This document shows, piece by piece, positions 26,152-35,332 of a stretch of 64,000 bases of DNA. A program made the position numbers and the translations under genes. A model generated the notes under the pieces. That model did no database searches, was not told the origin of the DNA, and worked only from the letters and a program-made list of their open reading frames with translations. How positions within the stretch are numbered: the first letter of the stretch is position 1; every line of letters starts with the position of its first letter. Source of the stretch: Leuconostoc gasicomitatum LMG 18811 (GTDB lineage Bacteria; Bacillota; Bacilli; Lactobacillales; Lactobacillaceae); the NCBI RefSeq assembly GCF_000196855.1, contig NC_014319.1, positions 1,240,001-1,304,000 of the forward strand, given 5' to 3'.

Positions 26152-28079
26152 GGTCGCAACTTAGCTGGTATATATCGTATTTTATTACCTAATAAATCAT
26201 CACCAAATCCCATACGCAAATACAAAATTATCACGACAATGCCACCAATAGCAGCACTAATCAGAGCAGTGATGGTAACTGAAACTTTTGTGTCCATTGG
26301 GAACAAAAAGTTACTCATCAAAAATACAACCACGTAAGAAACAATTGCCATAGTTGCTGCGCCAATAAATAATTGCCACAGTTCTTGACCAACAGAGGAT
26401 AATGATACGCCATAAGCCGCTTGAAGGTAATCCAGCATGTAAGCTATCGCAATTGCCATCCCAATCATACTTGCTATCAAAGCCCCCATACCTTCAAAAT
26501 ACCGAATACTAGGTACTTGAAGTGCAATTTTGACTAACAAGCCCAAAACGAAAGCCTTGATAACAATTGATACTTCCGATAATGCTTGAAGAACAAACGC
26601 CAATAACATAAACAAACTAAATACAATTGCTAATATCGTTGAAAACTGTAATAAGTAAATTCCCTCTTGGTTTGATACGTCAATTGGATAAAACATTTTG
26701 TAAAGTGGCGCCGCAATGGCAAACATTCCCAGTGCACTTGGAAACATAACCAATGCAAACAATTTAATCACTTGTTTTAGCTGATCTTGAATATTTTCCC
26801 GTGTTAAAGTCGCTTTACTCCCGGAAAGCATTGGCAGTGCCGTTGCTGCAATACTTGTTGAAAAAGGTACAATAATCATAATTAATTTATTAGGATTTGC
26901 ACTAAATAAGGCAAACTGAGTCTGCAGCTGTATATTAGTATTCGCAAAAAAATGATTCATGATATTAAAATAAGTATATTGATCTACTAATTGGAATAAT
27001 GTTATTGCTGATCCAATAATAATAAATGGCCATGATTCTTTTAAAATATTAAAAATTAAACTTAATGTTGGCTTTTTGACATGTTGTGCATTTGAATATA
27101 AAGGTTTAATCAAAATATAGCGATATTTGAACCATCCCCAGATAAGCACTAACATACTAAATATAGCGCCAATAAACGCCGCAAAAGTAGATTGTACAAC
27201 AACACCGCTCCAATTACCAGGATTAACTCGCAAAATAATAACAGCTGTAACTAGCATGTAAATAACACGCGCAATTTGTTCTATAACCTGTGACAATGCC
27301 GAAATACTCATGAGCTGATAGCCTTGAAAGATACCACGAAGCATAGACATCAACGGGAAGATAGCAACAGCTGGTGCTAGTGAATGTAAAACTGGAATAA
27401 AATTGGCATTTCCCATAGAAAGTATGGGTGTCAAAAGATAGATCGCGGAACCAAATACAATTCCTAATATGACCCCTAATATCATAGATTGCCGCATAAG
27501 TTGACGAGATTGATATATATCATGCCTTGCATTAAATTCTGCCACTAATTTTGAAATTGCAGCTGGAACGCCAAACGTCGCGATCGCCAAAAAAATTGCA
27601 TAAATGGTGTATCCTTGTGAGAATAAACCATTAGCACGGTTAGAATTAGAACCCAGTAATGCCATCCAAGGCACAATATAAATTGCTCCCAATATACGCG
27701 ATACAATATTACCAACAGACAACCAAGCTGATCCTTTTACTAGCGTTGCTTGATTACTATCCTTTGCTTGTTGTTCCATATCAAGTGTAGGCATTTTTTC
27801 AGAAAAAGGGTCTACTTTTTGATTCTGAACAAGACTTGGCTTTTTCTTAATGATTTGCTGACGAGATTGATCGTTTTTAGCTTTAATTGCTGCAATTTCA
27901 TCAGGCGTTAGCAGTCTTTTTTTTAGTGTTTTTTGGTCTGATGATTGTTGCTTTTTTTGAACCCGTTGCTGTGCACGTGCTAATATTTCATCCGCGCTTA
28001 ATATTTGACCATCAACATTAATTTTATCAACGTGTTGACTTCGCATTTTCAGATCACCTGGACGCTGTTCATCCGCCAT
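26142..28079 (-). CDS. MOP-superfamily polysaccharide/lipid flippase with cytoplasmic N-terminal extension
   Basis: 645 aa, against about 540 for YtgP-type lipid II/polysaccharide flippases of Firmicutes. Residues 1-115 are hydrophilic, rich in Gln and Lys (RVQKKQQSSDQKTLKKR), with two short similar segments ILSADEILA and LLTPDEIAA. The membrane part begins with LVKGSAWLSVGNIVSRILGAIY and contains about 14 segments, with VAEFNARHD and GIFQGYQ typical of the family. The start with AGAGGAG and the in-frame extension look genuine. Closest to YtgP; a capsule flippase is possible. Confidence 0.9.
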   Translation of the reverse strand: MADEQRPGDLKMRSQHVDKINVDGQILSADEILARAQQRVQKKQQSSDQKTLKKRLLTPDEIAAIKAKNDQSRQQIIKKKPSLVQNQKVDPFSEKMPTLDMEQQAKDSNQATLVKGSAWLSVGNIVSRILGAIYIVPWMALLGSNSNRANGLFSQGYTIYAIFLAIATFGVPAAISKLVAEFNARHDIYQSRQLMRQSMILGVILGIVFGSAIYLLTPILSMGNANFIPVLHSLAPAVAIFPLMSMLRGIFQGYQLMSISALSQVIEQIARVIYMLVTAVIILRVNPGNWSGVVVQSTFAAFIGAIFSMLVLIWGWFKYRYILIKPLYSNAQHVKKPTLSLIFNILKESWPFIIIGSAITLFQLVDQYTYFNIMNHFFANTNIQLQTQFALFSANPNKLIMIIVPFSTSIAATALPMLSGSKATLTRENIQDQLKQVIKLFALVMFPSALGMFAIAAPLYKMFYPIDVSNQEGIYLLQFSTILAIVFSLFMLLAFVLQALSEVSIVIKAFVLGLLVKIALQVPSIRYFEGMGALIASMIGMAIAIAYMLDYLQAAYGVSLSSVGQELWQLFIGAATMAIVSYVVVFLMSNFLFPMDTKVSVTITALISAAIGGIVVIILYLRMGFGDDLLGNKIRYIPAKLRPKR

Positions 28080-28156
28080 TTGTGTACTCCTCTTAAATTA
28101 TGTACACTGGCTAAAAAAGCCAGCCTTTATCACTTTAATTATTCATAATAATTCAC

Positions 28157-30568
28157 TTATCCAACCACAATATTGACAAATTTGCCAGGTATCGCGATAA
28201 CTTTACGAATCGTTTTTTCTGCTATAAAATTTTGAACATTATCATCTAATTTTGCAGCAGCAATCATGCTATCTTTATCAAGATCGCGTGCCACTGTCGC
28301 CTTACCACGCACTTTACCATTCACTTGAAATATAATTTCGACAGTGTCATCCACCAATTGTGCTTGATCGTATTGCGGCCAAGTCACATAAGATATTGAG
28401 GCCTCATTTCCTAATCGCACCCACAATTCTTCGGCTAAGTGTGGCGCAATTGGTGCTAATAGCTGAACAAAACCTGTCATATAATTAATTGGCAACGCCT
28501 CGGATTTATAAGCTTCATTAATAAATACCATCATTTGAGAAATGGCTGTATTAAAATGCATATTCTCCAAATCTTCCGTTACTTTTTTAACAGTTTGATG
28601 ATAGATTTTGTCTAAATCACCGGAATTATATGTCGATACAGCCTCACGAACTTGTCCCTCATCATCAATTAACAAACGCCAGACACGATCAAGCCAACGT
28701 CTTGATCCAGTAATACCTTCCTCTGACCAAGGCTTGTTTTGTGTCAATGGTCCCATGAACATTTCATAAACACGCAGTGTATCTGCACCAAATGCCATAA
28801 CAATATCATCAGGATTCACAACGTTTCCTTTTGATTTTGACATTTTTTCATGATTTGAGCCCAAAATCATACCCTGATTGACCAATTTTTGGAATGGTTC
28901 TTTAGTTGGTACAACGCCCAAATCATATAAGAATTTATGCCAAAAACGCGCGTACAATAAGTGTAACACAGCATGTTCTGCACCGCCAACGTACAAGTCA
29001 ACATTCATCCAGTATTTCAATTTATCTAAATCTGCTATTTTTTCTGCATTATGTGGATCAATATAACGCAAGAAATACCAAGAAGATCCTGCCCATTGTG
29101 GCATTGTATTTGTCTCACGACGTCCCTTCACACCGTCCTCACGCGTGACTTCCAACCAATCAGTTAAGTTAGCTAGTGGCGATTCGCCACTTCCAGAAGG
29201 TCTTAGCTCAGTCGCATGTGGTAATAGTAGTGGCAACTCTTTTTCAGGTACCAAAGTTGTTGTGCCATCTTCCCAATGGATCACCGGAATTGGTTCACCC
29301 CAATAGCGTTGTCGTGAAAATATCCAATCTCGTAATCGAAAATTAGTTTGTGCATGTCCTGATTCGTGTGTTTCAAGCCACGTTATGGCTGAAGTAATGG
29401 CCGTTGATTTATCTAAGCCATCCAAAAAATCAGAATTGATATGTAGCCCATCACCTGTATATGGTTCTTTTGTAACATCTCCGCCTGCTATGACTGGTTT
29501 AATTTTTAGGTCAAATTTTTGTGCAAATTCAAAGTCTCTGTCATCATGTGCAGGAACGGCCATAATTGCCCCTGTACCATATGAAGCCAAAACATAATCT
29601 GCAATCCAAATTGGTAACTTCTCGCCATTAATTGGATTGATACCATACGCGCCGGTGAAAACCCCTGTTTTATCTTTGTTTAAGTCTGTACGTTCAAGAT
29701 CTGTCTTAGCAGAAATGATAGCACGGTAATCGCTAATTGCTTGTTTTTGCTTTTCTGTAGCAATTTCATCCACTAATTGATGTTCTGGTGCCAAAACCAT
29801 GTATGAGGCGCCAAACAAGGTATCCGGACGTGTGGTATAAACTTCAATTTGTCTATTTGAATCTAAGACATTAAAAAATACCGCAGCACCCTTTGAACGA
29901 CCGATCCAATGACGCTGTTGTTCCTTAATTGCTTCTGGCCAATCTAAATCATCTAAATCATCCACTAGACGATCCGCATAGGCCGTAATTTTAAGAACCC
30001 ATTGACGTAAGGCCTTACGTTCAACTTTATTACCTGAACGTTCTGATTTACCATCAATAACTTCTTCATTTGCCAAGACAACACGATCGATTGGATCCCA
30101 ATTGACCATCATATTTGACTCATATGCCAAACCTTTTTCGTACAATTTTTCAAAAATCCATTGCGTCCACTTATAATATGTTGGATCAGTGGTGTTTATT
30201 TCACGATTCCAATCATATGATAAACCGAGTGATTTAATTTGTTCACGAAAATGGTCAACATTTTGGCTTGTAAAGTCTGCTGGATTATGCCCAGTTTTCA
30301 TCGCATATTGTTCAGCTGGTAAACCAAACGCATCCCACCCCATGGGATGCAAAACATTAAACCCATTCGCCCGTTTAAAACGACTCATTATATCTGTCGC
30401 AGTATAACCTTCTGGGTGTCCAACGTGAAGTCCTTGGCCTGATGGGTACGGAAACATATCCATGGCATAGTACTTTGGCTTGCTTGTATCATCAGTTGTT
30501 GCAAAAGTTTGGTTTTCATCCCAATACTTTTGCCATTTTTGTTCAATTTTTTGATGTTCGTATGGCAT
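28157..30568 (-). CDS. leuS: Leucyl-tRNA synthetase
   Basis: 803 aa class I synthetase. HIGH motif as HVGH at 48-51, KMSKS around 573, editing domain (CP1) between them with [10 protein letters not shown] and the conserved [19 protein letters not shown] region. Controlled by a T-box leader upstream. The ATG at 30568 has only a weak AAAG site and follows a mini-ORF with a strong Shine-Dalgarno by 7 nt. Confidence 0.98.
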   Translation of the reverse strand: MPYEHQKIEQKWQKYWDENQTFATTDDTSKPKYYAMDMFPYPSGQGLHVGHPEGYTATDIMSRFKRANGFNVLHPMGWDAFGLPAEQYAMKTGHNPADFTSQNVDHFREQIKSLGLSYDWNREINTTDPTYYKWTQWIFEKLYEKGLAYESNMMVNWDPIDRVVLANEEVIDGKSERSGNKVERKALRQWVLKITAYADRLVDDLDDLDWPEAIKEQQRHWIGRSKGAAVFFNVLDSNRQIEVYTTRPDTLFGASYMVLAPEHQLVDEIATEKQKQAISDYRAIISAKTDLERTDLNKDKTGVFTGAYGINPINGEKLPIWIADYVLASYGTGAIMAVPAHDDRDFEFAQKFDLKIKPVIAGGDVTKEPYTGDGLHINSDFLDGLDKSTAITSAITWLETHESGHAQTNFRLRDWIFSRQRYWGEPIPVIHWEDGTTTLVPEKELPLLLPHATELRPSGSGESPLANLTDWLEVTREDGVKGRRETNTMPQWAGSSWYFLRYIDPHNAEKIADLDKLKYWMNVDLYVGGAEHAVLHLLYARFWHKFLYDLGVVPTKEPFQKLVNQGMILGSNHEKMSKSKGNVVNPDDIVMAFGADTLRVYEMFMGPLTQNKPWSEEGITGSRRWLDRVWRLLIDDEGQVREAVSTYNSGDLDKIYHQTVKKVTEDLENMHFNTAISQMMVFINEAYKSEALPINYMTGFVQLLAPIAPHLAEELWVRLGNEASISYVTWPQYDQAQLVDDTVEIIFQVNGKVRGKATVARDLDKDSMIAAAKLDDNVQNFIAEKTIRKVIAIPGKFVNIVVG

Positions 30569-30575
30569 ATTATCT

Positions 30576-30620
30576 TTAATGCAGTCGATGTCTACTCTGT
30601 CTGATATAGCACAACTGCAT
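30576..30620 (-). CDS. Mini-ORF in the leuS leader (14 codons)
   Basis: After the T-box terminator the mRNA has AGGAGGAG, then an in-frame ATG at 30620 (or TTG at 30614, better spaced at 7 nt) encoding [14 protein letters not shown] and a TAA 7 nt before the leuS ATG. leuS itself lacks a good site, so reinitiation is plausible. The peptide has no leucine run. Confidence 0.45.
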   Translation of the reverse strand: MQLCYIRQSRHRLH

Positions 30621-30650
30621 CTCCTCCTAGTTTATTTTGATTTGATAATT

Positions 30651-30881
30651 AAAAAACTCGCCCTGTGTCACACTAAAAAGTGTGACACAGGGCGAGTTTT
30701 CGCGGTACCACCTATGTTCACGTATCAATACGTCTCAAATGTCTTAACGCGACAACACGTTGAAAACTACTGTTAGTTCACTTTCAATTTTTCTGACCGA
30801 GTTCCACTTATTGATTGATAAACTTGCAACACCGTTTATTTTCTAATGCCTCGCAAAAGTGTACTATTGTCAAATATATTG
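30651..30881 (-). promoter_or_regulatory. T-box leader of leuS (leucine)
   Basis: The T-box sequence AGGTGGTACCGCG is at 30713-30701. TGGT matches a tRNA with discriminator A. The terminator is a long stem (AAAACTCGCCCTGTGTCACA and its complement, 30700-30651) ending in T6. The candidate specifier is CTC (30801-30799) in GGAACTCGG. The promoter -10 TATAAT lies at 30893-30888. Uncharged tRNA-Leu should stabilise the antiterminator and switch leuS on. Confidence 0.9.
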
Positions 30882-30926
30882 TCCTAATTATATCACGTTT
30901 CAATGAAATCAGGTATACTATATACT

Positions 30927-31556
30927 ATGATTATAAAATATAAAATTCGATTTTTCTCCGTTATTTTAGCCTTTAGCATGTTTATGAGCCTTTTAATAGG
31001 CGTTAAATTTCAGTCACAATGGCTTAACAATTTAAATTTGGTTGGACAACAGCTGATTCAACACCGTTCTGCTTTTGCAGATGTTTCTTTTACGTATATC
31101 ACGCAACTTGGTAGTGTCACGTTTACGTTGATCCTAACAGTGATACTGTCGTTATTTTTTATTTATCAGAAGCAATATCGTTTATTAGCTTTTCTACTGG
31201 TAAACGTTATTCTCTTTGCTGGCGTTGTGACACAAATTATTAAGCATCTGGTTCGTAACCCACGACCAATACCACAATTACTTTCTGAGCACGGCTACAG
31301 CTTTCCATCTGGACATACAATGATAGCCATCTTATTATATGGTACCTTGATAATTATCATACAGACAAAAATGAAAAATTCTTTGTTAAAATATATCACA
31401 ATTATGATGTTTTTGATTTTAATTATTGCTATCCCAACAAGTCGTATTTACGTTAATGTACACTACCCTAGTGATATTTTAGCTGGATTAACATTAGGCT
31501 ATGGTTTACTCAGCATATCAAAACATCTATTTCAAATTGGAGACAAACACACATGA
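30927..31556 (+). CDS. PAP2 family phosphatase
   Basis: 209 aa membrane phosphatase, likely acting on undecaprenyl diphosphate or phosphatidic acid. About six membrane segments. Three PAP2 motifs: KHLVRNPRP, FPSGHT, and SRIYVNVHYPSD. ATG 30927 gives the best N-terminus; no ribosome site lies before it, and a TATACT -10 ends 8 nt upstream, so the mRNA may be leaderless. Divergent from leuS; overlaps the next gene by 4 nt. Confidence 0.93.
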   Translation: MIIKYKIRFFSVILAFSMFMSLLIGVKFQSQWLNNLNLVGQQLIQHRSAFADVSFTYITQLGSVTFTLILTVILSLFFIYQKQYRLLAFLLVNVILFAGVVTQIIKHLVRNPRPIPQLLSEHGYSFPSGHTMIAILLYGTLIIIIQTKMKNSLLKYITIMMFLILIIAIPTSRIYVNVHYPSDILAGLTLGYGLLSISKHLFQIGDKHT

Positions 31557-32074
31557 TTCCGACAACACAAACATTGGTTCATCAATTAATCGAACAAACG
31601 GTTCATATCGGTGACACTGTTGTTGATGCAACCACCGCCAATGGTATTAATACACGTTTCTTGGCTACAAGAGTTGGTACAACAGGTCGTGTGCTCAGTT
31701 ACACAACCACGAAAGATAACGCCAATGCAGCTGCCACGTCGCTGTTCATGAGTGGGCTTTCAGAACGTGTCACGTTACTTGGTAAAAGCATTAATTCGAG
31801 TTACGCCACAGAATTGGGCATCCAAAATCAAGCAAGAATTGCCATATTTGATTATTCAAGTGACGCACAAAATAACAACGATCTTTCAGAAGATTATATT
31901 GATCAGGTTAATCATGTTTTACCTCGTTTAACACATGGCGGTTTGCTAATTATCAAATTTAATAAAATACCAGTTGGTTGGCATACATACACACATAGTT
32001 TAATGCGCGACGATTTTAAACAAGCAACCTACATCACAGAGACTGTACAAGCGCACATCATTGAGCGTATATAG
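31553..32074 (+). CDS. MnmM/YtqB-like class I SAM-dependent methyltransferase
   Basis: 173 aa. The putative rRNA/tRNA methylase family includes Bacillus YtqB (MnmM), which methylates the wobble uridine modification of tRNA. Seen: GDTVVDATTANGINTRFLATRVG, aligned to the SAM motif DATxGNGxDT; here the Gly is Ala and the Asp is Asn. Motif IAIFDYSSD stands where YtqB-type proteins have FNLGYLP. The changed SAM loop makes activity uncertain. Overlaps the PAP2 gene by 4 nt and is followed by the cyclophilin gene. Confidence 0.78.
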   Translation: MIPTTQTLVHQLIEQTVHIGDTVVDATTANGINTRFLATRVGTTGRVLSYTTTKDNANAAATSLFMSGLSERVTLLGKSINSSYATELGIQNQARIAIFDYSSDAQNNNDLSEDYIDQVNHVLPRLTHGGLLIIKFNKIPVGWHTYTHSLMRDDFKQATYITETVQAHIIERI

Positions 32075-32085
32075 AGGATAACAGC

Positions 32086-32877
32086 ATGAATAAAGAAAAA
32101 CAATATATCATACTCGCAGCAATGGGCACGATATTACTCACATTAATTATTGGCATTTTGATAATGACAACACATCAGACAGTTGATAACGATGAAACCG
32201 CAACAGCAGCTTCGTCATCAACACAGACCAAAAAAGATCCTGAATTAGATAAAGTTGCCTTACCTCAGTTAGATAATAAAGTTACAGCCAACGAAAGTGA
32301 AGTGAAAATAACAACCACGGTTGGCGAAATAACATTGAAATTATTTAATCAGTATGCGCCTTTAGCGGTCGAAAATTTTCTAACACATACTAAAAATGGG
32401 TATTATAACAACACATCATTTCATCGTGTTATTGCAGACTTTATGATTCAAGGGGGTGATCCCAAAGAAAATGGTACAGGTGGTACTTCAATTTGGCACG
32501 ATCGTAACAAAAGCATTGACAGTGGTCATGGATTCAAAAACGAAATCAGTCGATCTTTGTACAACATTCGTGGCGCTTTAACTATGGCAAATGCAGGCCC
32601 AGATACAAACGGATCACAATTTTTTATTAATCAAAATCCTAACGAACCAACGAAAGATTTCAACAAAAATAATTACCCTTCTAAAATAGTTGATGCTTAT
32701 AAAAAAGGTGGTAATCCATCACTAGATGGCAGTTACACTGTATTTGGACAAGTTATTAAAGGTATGGATGTCGTTGATAAAATTGCAACTGCAAAGGTTA
32801 AATCAGGTGGTGAAGGTTCAACTCCTGTTAAACCAATTAAAATAACACAAATCACTATCTTAAAACAAGCAAATTAA
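32086..32877 (+). CDS. Membrane-anchored cyclophilin-type peptidyl-prolyl isomerase
   Basis: 263 aa extracytoplasmic foldase. One N-terminal membrane segment (about 7-27) without lipobox Cys, a Thr/Ser-rich linker, then the cyclophilin domain with SFHRVIADFMIQGGDP, SRSLYNIRGALTMANAGPDTNGSQFFI and VFGQVIKGMDVV. The active-site Arg (FHRV) and QFFI are kept. Last of three genes on the plus strand, 11 nt after the methyltransferase. Confidence 0.95.
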   Translation: MNKEKQYIILAAMGTILLTLIIGILIMTTHQTVDNDETATAASSSTQTKKDPELDKVALPQLDNKVTANESEVKITTTVGEITLKLFNQYAPLAVENFLTHTKNGYYNNTSFHRVIADFMIQGGDPKENGTGGTSIWHDRNKSIDSGHGFKNEISRSLYNIRGALTMANAGPDTNGSQFFINQNPNEPTKDFNKNNYPSKIVDAYKKGGNPSLDGSYTVFGQVIKGMDVVDKIATAKVKSGGEGSTPVKPIKITQITILKQAN

Positions 32878-32881
32878 TCAT

Positions 32882-32922
32882 AAAAAAGCCAAGAAATTAT
32901 ATAAAATTTCTTGGCTTTTTTA
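32882..32922. terminator. Bidirectional terminator between cyclophilin and uspA
   Basis: Stem AAAAAAGCCAAGAAAT / ATTTCTTGGCTTTTTT with runs of T on both strands, between convergent genes. Confidence 0.85.
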
Positions 32923-32931
32923 ATAATAGGA

Positions 32932-33369
32932 TTATTTTTTCGCCGTCCGCATAATAAGCACGTCGGTCGTTGCTGTATGTGTTACAAATGAAGGTATTGT
33001 TCCAGCCATCGCACGTTGTAACCGGCTCAATCCTGTTTCTCCAACCACGATTAAATCATTTTTATGATCTCTCGGAAAATCGCGTGCAATAACTTGCTTA
33101 GGTGCGCCAAAACGCACATGAACATCCGTATTAGCATGCCCTATTGATTTAGCATAGTCATATGCTTTATTAATGACCTTTTCAGCATCCTGCTCCATCT
33201 GATAAACAATATCAGCGTTCATAACAATTGTGCCAAAATACCCACCACTTGTATCTACCACAATCAAAATATCAATATGTGCCTCAGGCACAAACTCATG
33301 AACTTTTTTGATTAACAAGTTTGACATTTCTGACCCATCAACTGCTATTAAAATATTATTGTATGCCAT
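32932..33369 (-). CDS. uspA: Universal stress protein, ATP-binding type
   Basis: 145 aa UspA-fold protein. Begins YNNILIAVDGSEMS and carries the G-2x-G-9x-G-T nucleotide motif (GETGLSRLQRAMAGT), so it belongs to the ATP-binding branch. ATG 33369 lacks a nearby ribosome site; GGAGGAG lies about 40 nt upstream, separated by a small hairpin (ACGCA / TGCGT). The promoter overlaps a cre-like site, which suggests carbon catabolite control. Confidence 0.93.
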   Translation of the reverse strand: MAYNNILIAVDGSEMSNLLIKKVHEFVPEAHIDILIVVDTSGGYFGTIVMNADIVYQMEQDAEKVINKAYDYAKSIGHANTDVHVRFGAPKQVIARDFPRDHKNDLIVVGETGLSRLQRAMAGTIPSFVTHTATTDVLIMRTAKK

Positions 33370-33435
33370 AATCAGTTATTATGCTACGCATTTTTGCGTG
33401 ACAATCTCCTCCGGATGATTTATTCTTACAAATTA

Positions 33436-33474
33436 ATTATACCGCTTCTGGATTTATAATGTAAGCGCTTTTAG
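33436..33474 (-). promoter_or_regulatory. uspA promoter with cre-like site
   Basis: Minus-strand TTACAT (33464-33459), 17-bp spacer, TATAAT (33441-33436). The plus-strand sequence ATGTAAGCGCTTTTAG (33459-33474) fits the CcpA operator consensus TGWAANCGNTNWCA with one deviation and covers the -35, a repressing position. Confidence 0.65.
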
Positions 33475-33486
33475 ATCTACTTTCAT

Positions 33487-34182
33487 TTATTTCTGTAAAT
33501 CACTGCGTAACAAGTACTCGACACCAGTAGGTGTCCCAATAATTATTTCATCCGCTATATCTAAAAATAAGCCATGCTCTACAATACCAATTTTCCCATC
33601 CAAGTAACGTGCCAATTCATATGGTTGGTCAATTGTCTTTAAAGATAAATCCACAATATAGTGCCCCATGTCCGTAACAAGAAGTTTGCCATCTTTTTTT
33701 CGCCATGTCGGATATAACTGTTGTTTCGTTAATTCTGCCATCAATTTACCACTCCCAAATGGCACAACTTCTAGTGGTAACGGCATCAAACCTAACTTTA
33801 AATGCACCTTTTGGCTATCAACAATCCAAACAATACGTTTTGAGTTGGTTGCAACAATTTTTTCCATTAAAAATGCCGCCCCACCACCTTTAATGCCATT
33901 CATATCATAATCCACTTCATCAGCACCATCTATTGTTAAATCAATTGTTGCTACATCATCTATGTCTATTATTTTAATGCCAAGATTTTGTGCCATTGTT
34001 TTAGTTTTAAAAGAAGTTGTGACCCCTGTAATCGATAAATTTTCTTGTCGCATACGTTTGGCAAGCGCATTCAAAAAAATGGTAACAGTTGATCCTGTTC
34101 CTAGCCCAACTGTCATACCATTTTTTATAAGCAACGTTGCTGCAATAGCAGCATGTTGCTTTTCTAAACTAATATTATCCAT
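33487..34182 (-). CDS. rpiA: Ribose-5-phosphate isomerase A
   Basis: 231 aa, interconverts ribose 5-phosphate and ribulose 5-phosphate; a central enzyme for heterofermenters and a supplier of PRPP. Seen: VGLGTGSTV, TIDGADEVD and IKGGGAAFLMEKI. No ribosome site is visible before ATG 34182, and a TGTTATGAT -10 (34195-34187) ends 5 nt from it, so the message may be leaderless. It lies directly after the glnQ-type terminator. Confidence 0.95.
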   Translation of the reverse strand: MDNISLEKQHAAIAATLLIKNGMTVGLGTGSTVTIFLNALAKRMRQENLSITGVTTSFKTKTMAQNLGIKIIDIDDVATIDLTIDGADEVDYDMNGIKGGGAAFLMEKIVATNSKRIVWIVDSQKVHLKLGLMPLPLEVVPFGSGKLMAELTKQQLYPTWRKKDGKLLVTDMGHYIVDLSLKTIDQPYELARYLDGKIGIVEHGLFLDIADEIIIGTPTGVEYLLRSDLQK

Positions 34183-34196
34183 ACTGTTATCATAAC

Positions 34197-34217
34197 AAAA
34201 AAAGAGCTAATTAGCTC
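34197..34217 (-). terminator. Terminator after the amino acid ABC ATPase
   Basis: Minus-strand palindrome GAGCTAATTAGCTC (34217-34204) followed by seven T. Confidence 0.75.
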
Positions 34218-34230
34218 AAATTTCAAAACT

Positions 34231-34965
34231 CTATAATATTTTGTTCAAAAAATCTTTAGCACGTTGGGTTTTAGGTGCACTAAAAAACATTTCTGGTTCT
34301 GATATTTCTTGAATACCACCATCGGCCATGAACCAAACTGTATCCGCAACTTCTCGTGCAAATCCCATTTCATGTGTCACAACTAACATAGTCATGCCGT
34401 CTTCTGCCAGTTGCTTCATAACATTTAGTACTTCGCCCACCATTTCTGGGTCTAATGCACTCGTTGGTTCATCAAACAATAATACATCAGGAGACATCGC
34501 AAGTGCTCTTGCAATCGCTACACGTTGTTGCTGTCCGCCAGACAAACTAACAGGATAAACACTTTGTTTATCCCCTAAGCCCACTTGATTTAATAATTTT
34601 TCTGCTAGTTGAGTTGCTTCTGCATCAGACAAGTTCTTAACTTTCATTGGTGCTAGTTTAATGTTTTCAATAACAGTCAAATTAGGAAATAAATTAAAAC
34701 TTTGAAATACCATCCCAATTTTTTCGCGCAAAATATCCAGTTCTTTTTCAGCCAAATTGGTTAATTCATTGCCTTCAAATATCACCTCGCCAGCAGTGGG
34801 GGCCTCTAACAAATTAATTGCTCGTAAAAAAGTTGATTTACCAGCACCGGATGGACCTAATATTGCAATGACCTCCCCCTGCTCGACTTTTGCATTGACT
34901 TGGTCAAAAATAATTTTGTTCCCATATTGCTTCTTTAAATTAGTTATCGTTAATAGTTCAGACAT
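34231..34965 (-). CDS. glnQ: Polar amino acid ABC transporter ATP-binding protein
   Basis: 244 aa ATPase. Walker [10 protein letters not shown] (about 36-44), signature LSGGQQQR, Walker [14 protein letters not shown]-loop VVTHEMGFA, all intact and of the GlnQ/HisP type. GGGAG lies 7 nt before the ATG. No permease is next to it. It could energise the fused binding-protein/permease at 11906-13381, which lacks its own ATPase; this pairing is inference. Confidence 0.92.
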   Translation of the reverse strand: MSELLTITNLKKQYGNKIIFDQVNAKVEQGEVIAILGPSGAGKSTFLRAINLLEAPTAGEVIFEGNELTNLAEKELDILREKIGMVFQSFNLFPNLTVIENIKLAPMKVKNLSDAEATQLAEKLLNQVGLGDKQSVYPVSLSGGQQQRVAIARALAMSPDVLLFDEPTSALDPEMVGEVLNVMKQLAEDGMTMLVVTHEMGFAREVADTVWFMADGGIQEISEPEMFFSAPKTQRAKDFLNKIL

Positions 34966-35101
34966 TTTATCGCTCCCTTTTATACCTATATATCAGTATA
35001 CATGATAATATATTATATGCACATATTATACATATAATTTTTGAATATTTGCATATAATTGCATATAAAATGCGTTATACTATCAGAAATGGAGGTGCAT
35101 T

Positions 35102-35242
35102 ATGGCAAAAATTGTTAATCGCGAAGAGCAATTGGTAAATTCATTCGATGATCTAATTTCGTTACCAATTGAAGATACTTCTGAAGATTCACGCGCAGCT
35201 GCATTAGGCCGCGAATCAACATCAGATACCGAAAAGAAATAA
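35102..35242 (+). CDS. Small uncharacterised protein, 46 aa
   Basis: Acidic soluble peptide beginning MAKIVNREEQLVNSFDD and ending STSDTEKK. GGAGG lies 6-7 nt before the ATG, a TTGAAT / 17 bp / TATAAA promoter candidate is upstream and a clear terminator follows. It stands alone between divergent glnQ and convergent tuf. Not recognised; good signals make it a likely real gene. Confidence 0.72.
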   Translation: MAKIVNREEQLVNSFDDLISLPIEDTSEDSRAAALGRESTSDTEKK

Positions 35243-35246
35243 AATT

Positions 35247-35277
35247 AACACATGATGTTTGATGTCATGTGTTTTTT
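35247..35277 (+). terminator. Terminator of the 46-aa gene
   Basis: Stem ACACATGA / TCATGTGT with a 9-nt loop and six T. Confidence 0.75.
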
Positions 35278-35297
35278 AATTTGAAAAATTATCACAT

Positions 35298-35321
35298 AAA
35301 AAAAGCACGCCAAAGCGTACT
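35298..35321 (-). terminator. Terminator of tuf
   Basis: Minus-strand stem AGTACGC / GCGTGCT followed by T7, 12 nt after the tuf stop. Confidence 0.8.
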
Positions 35322-35332
35322 CTTAAAAATAA

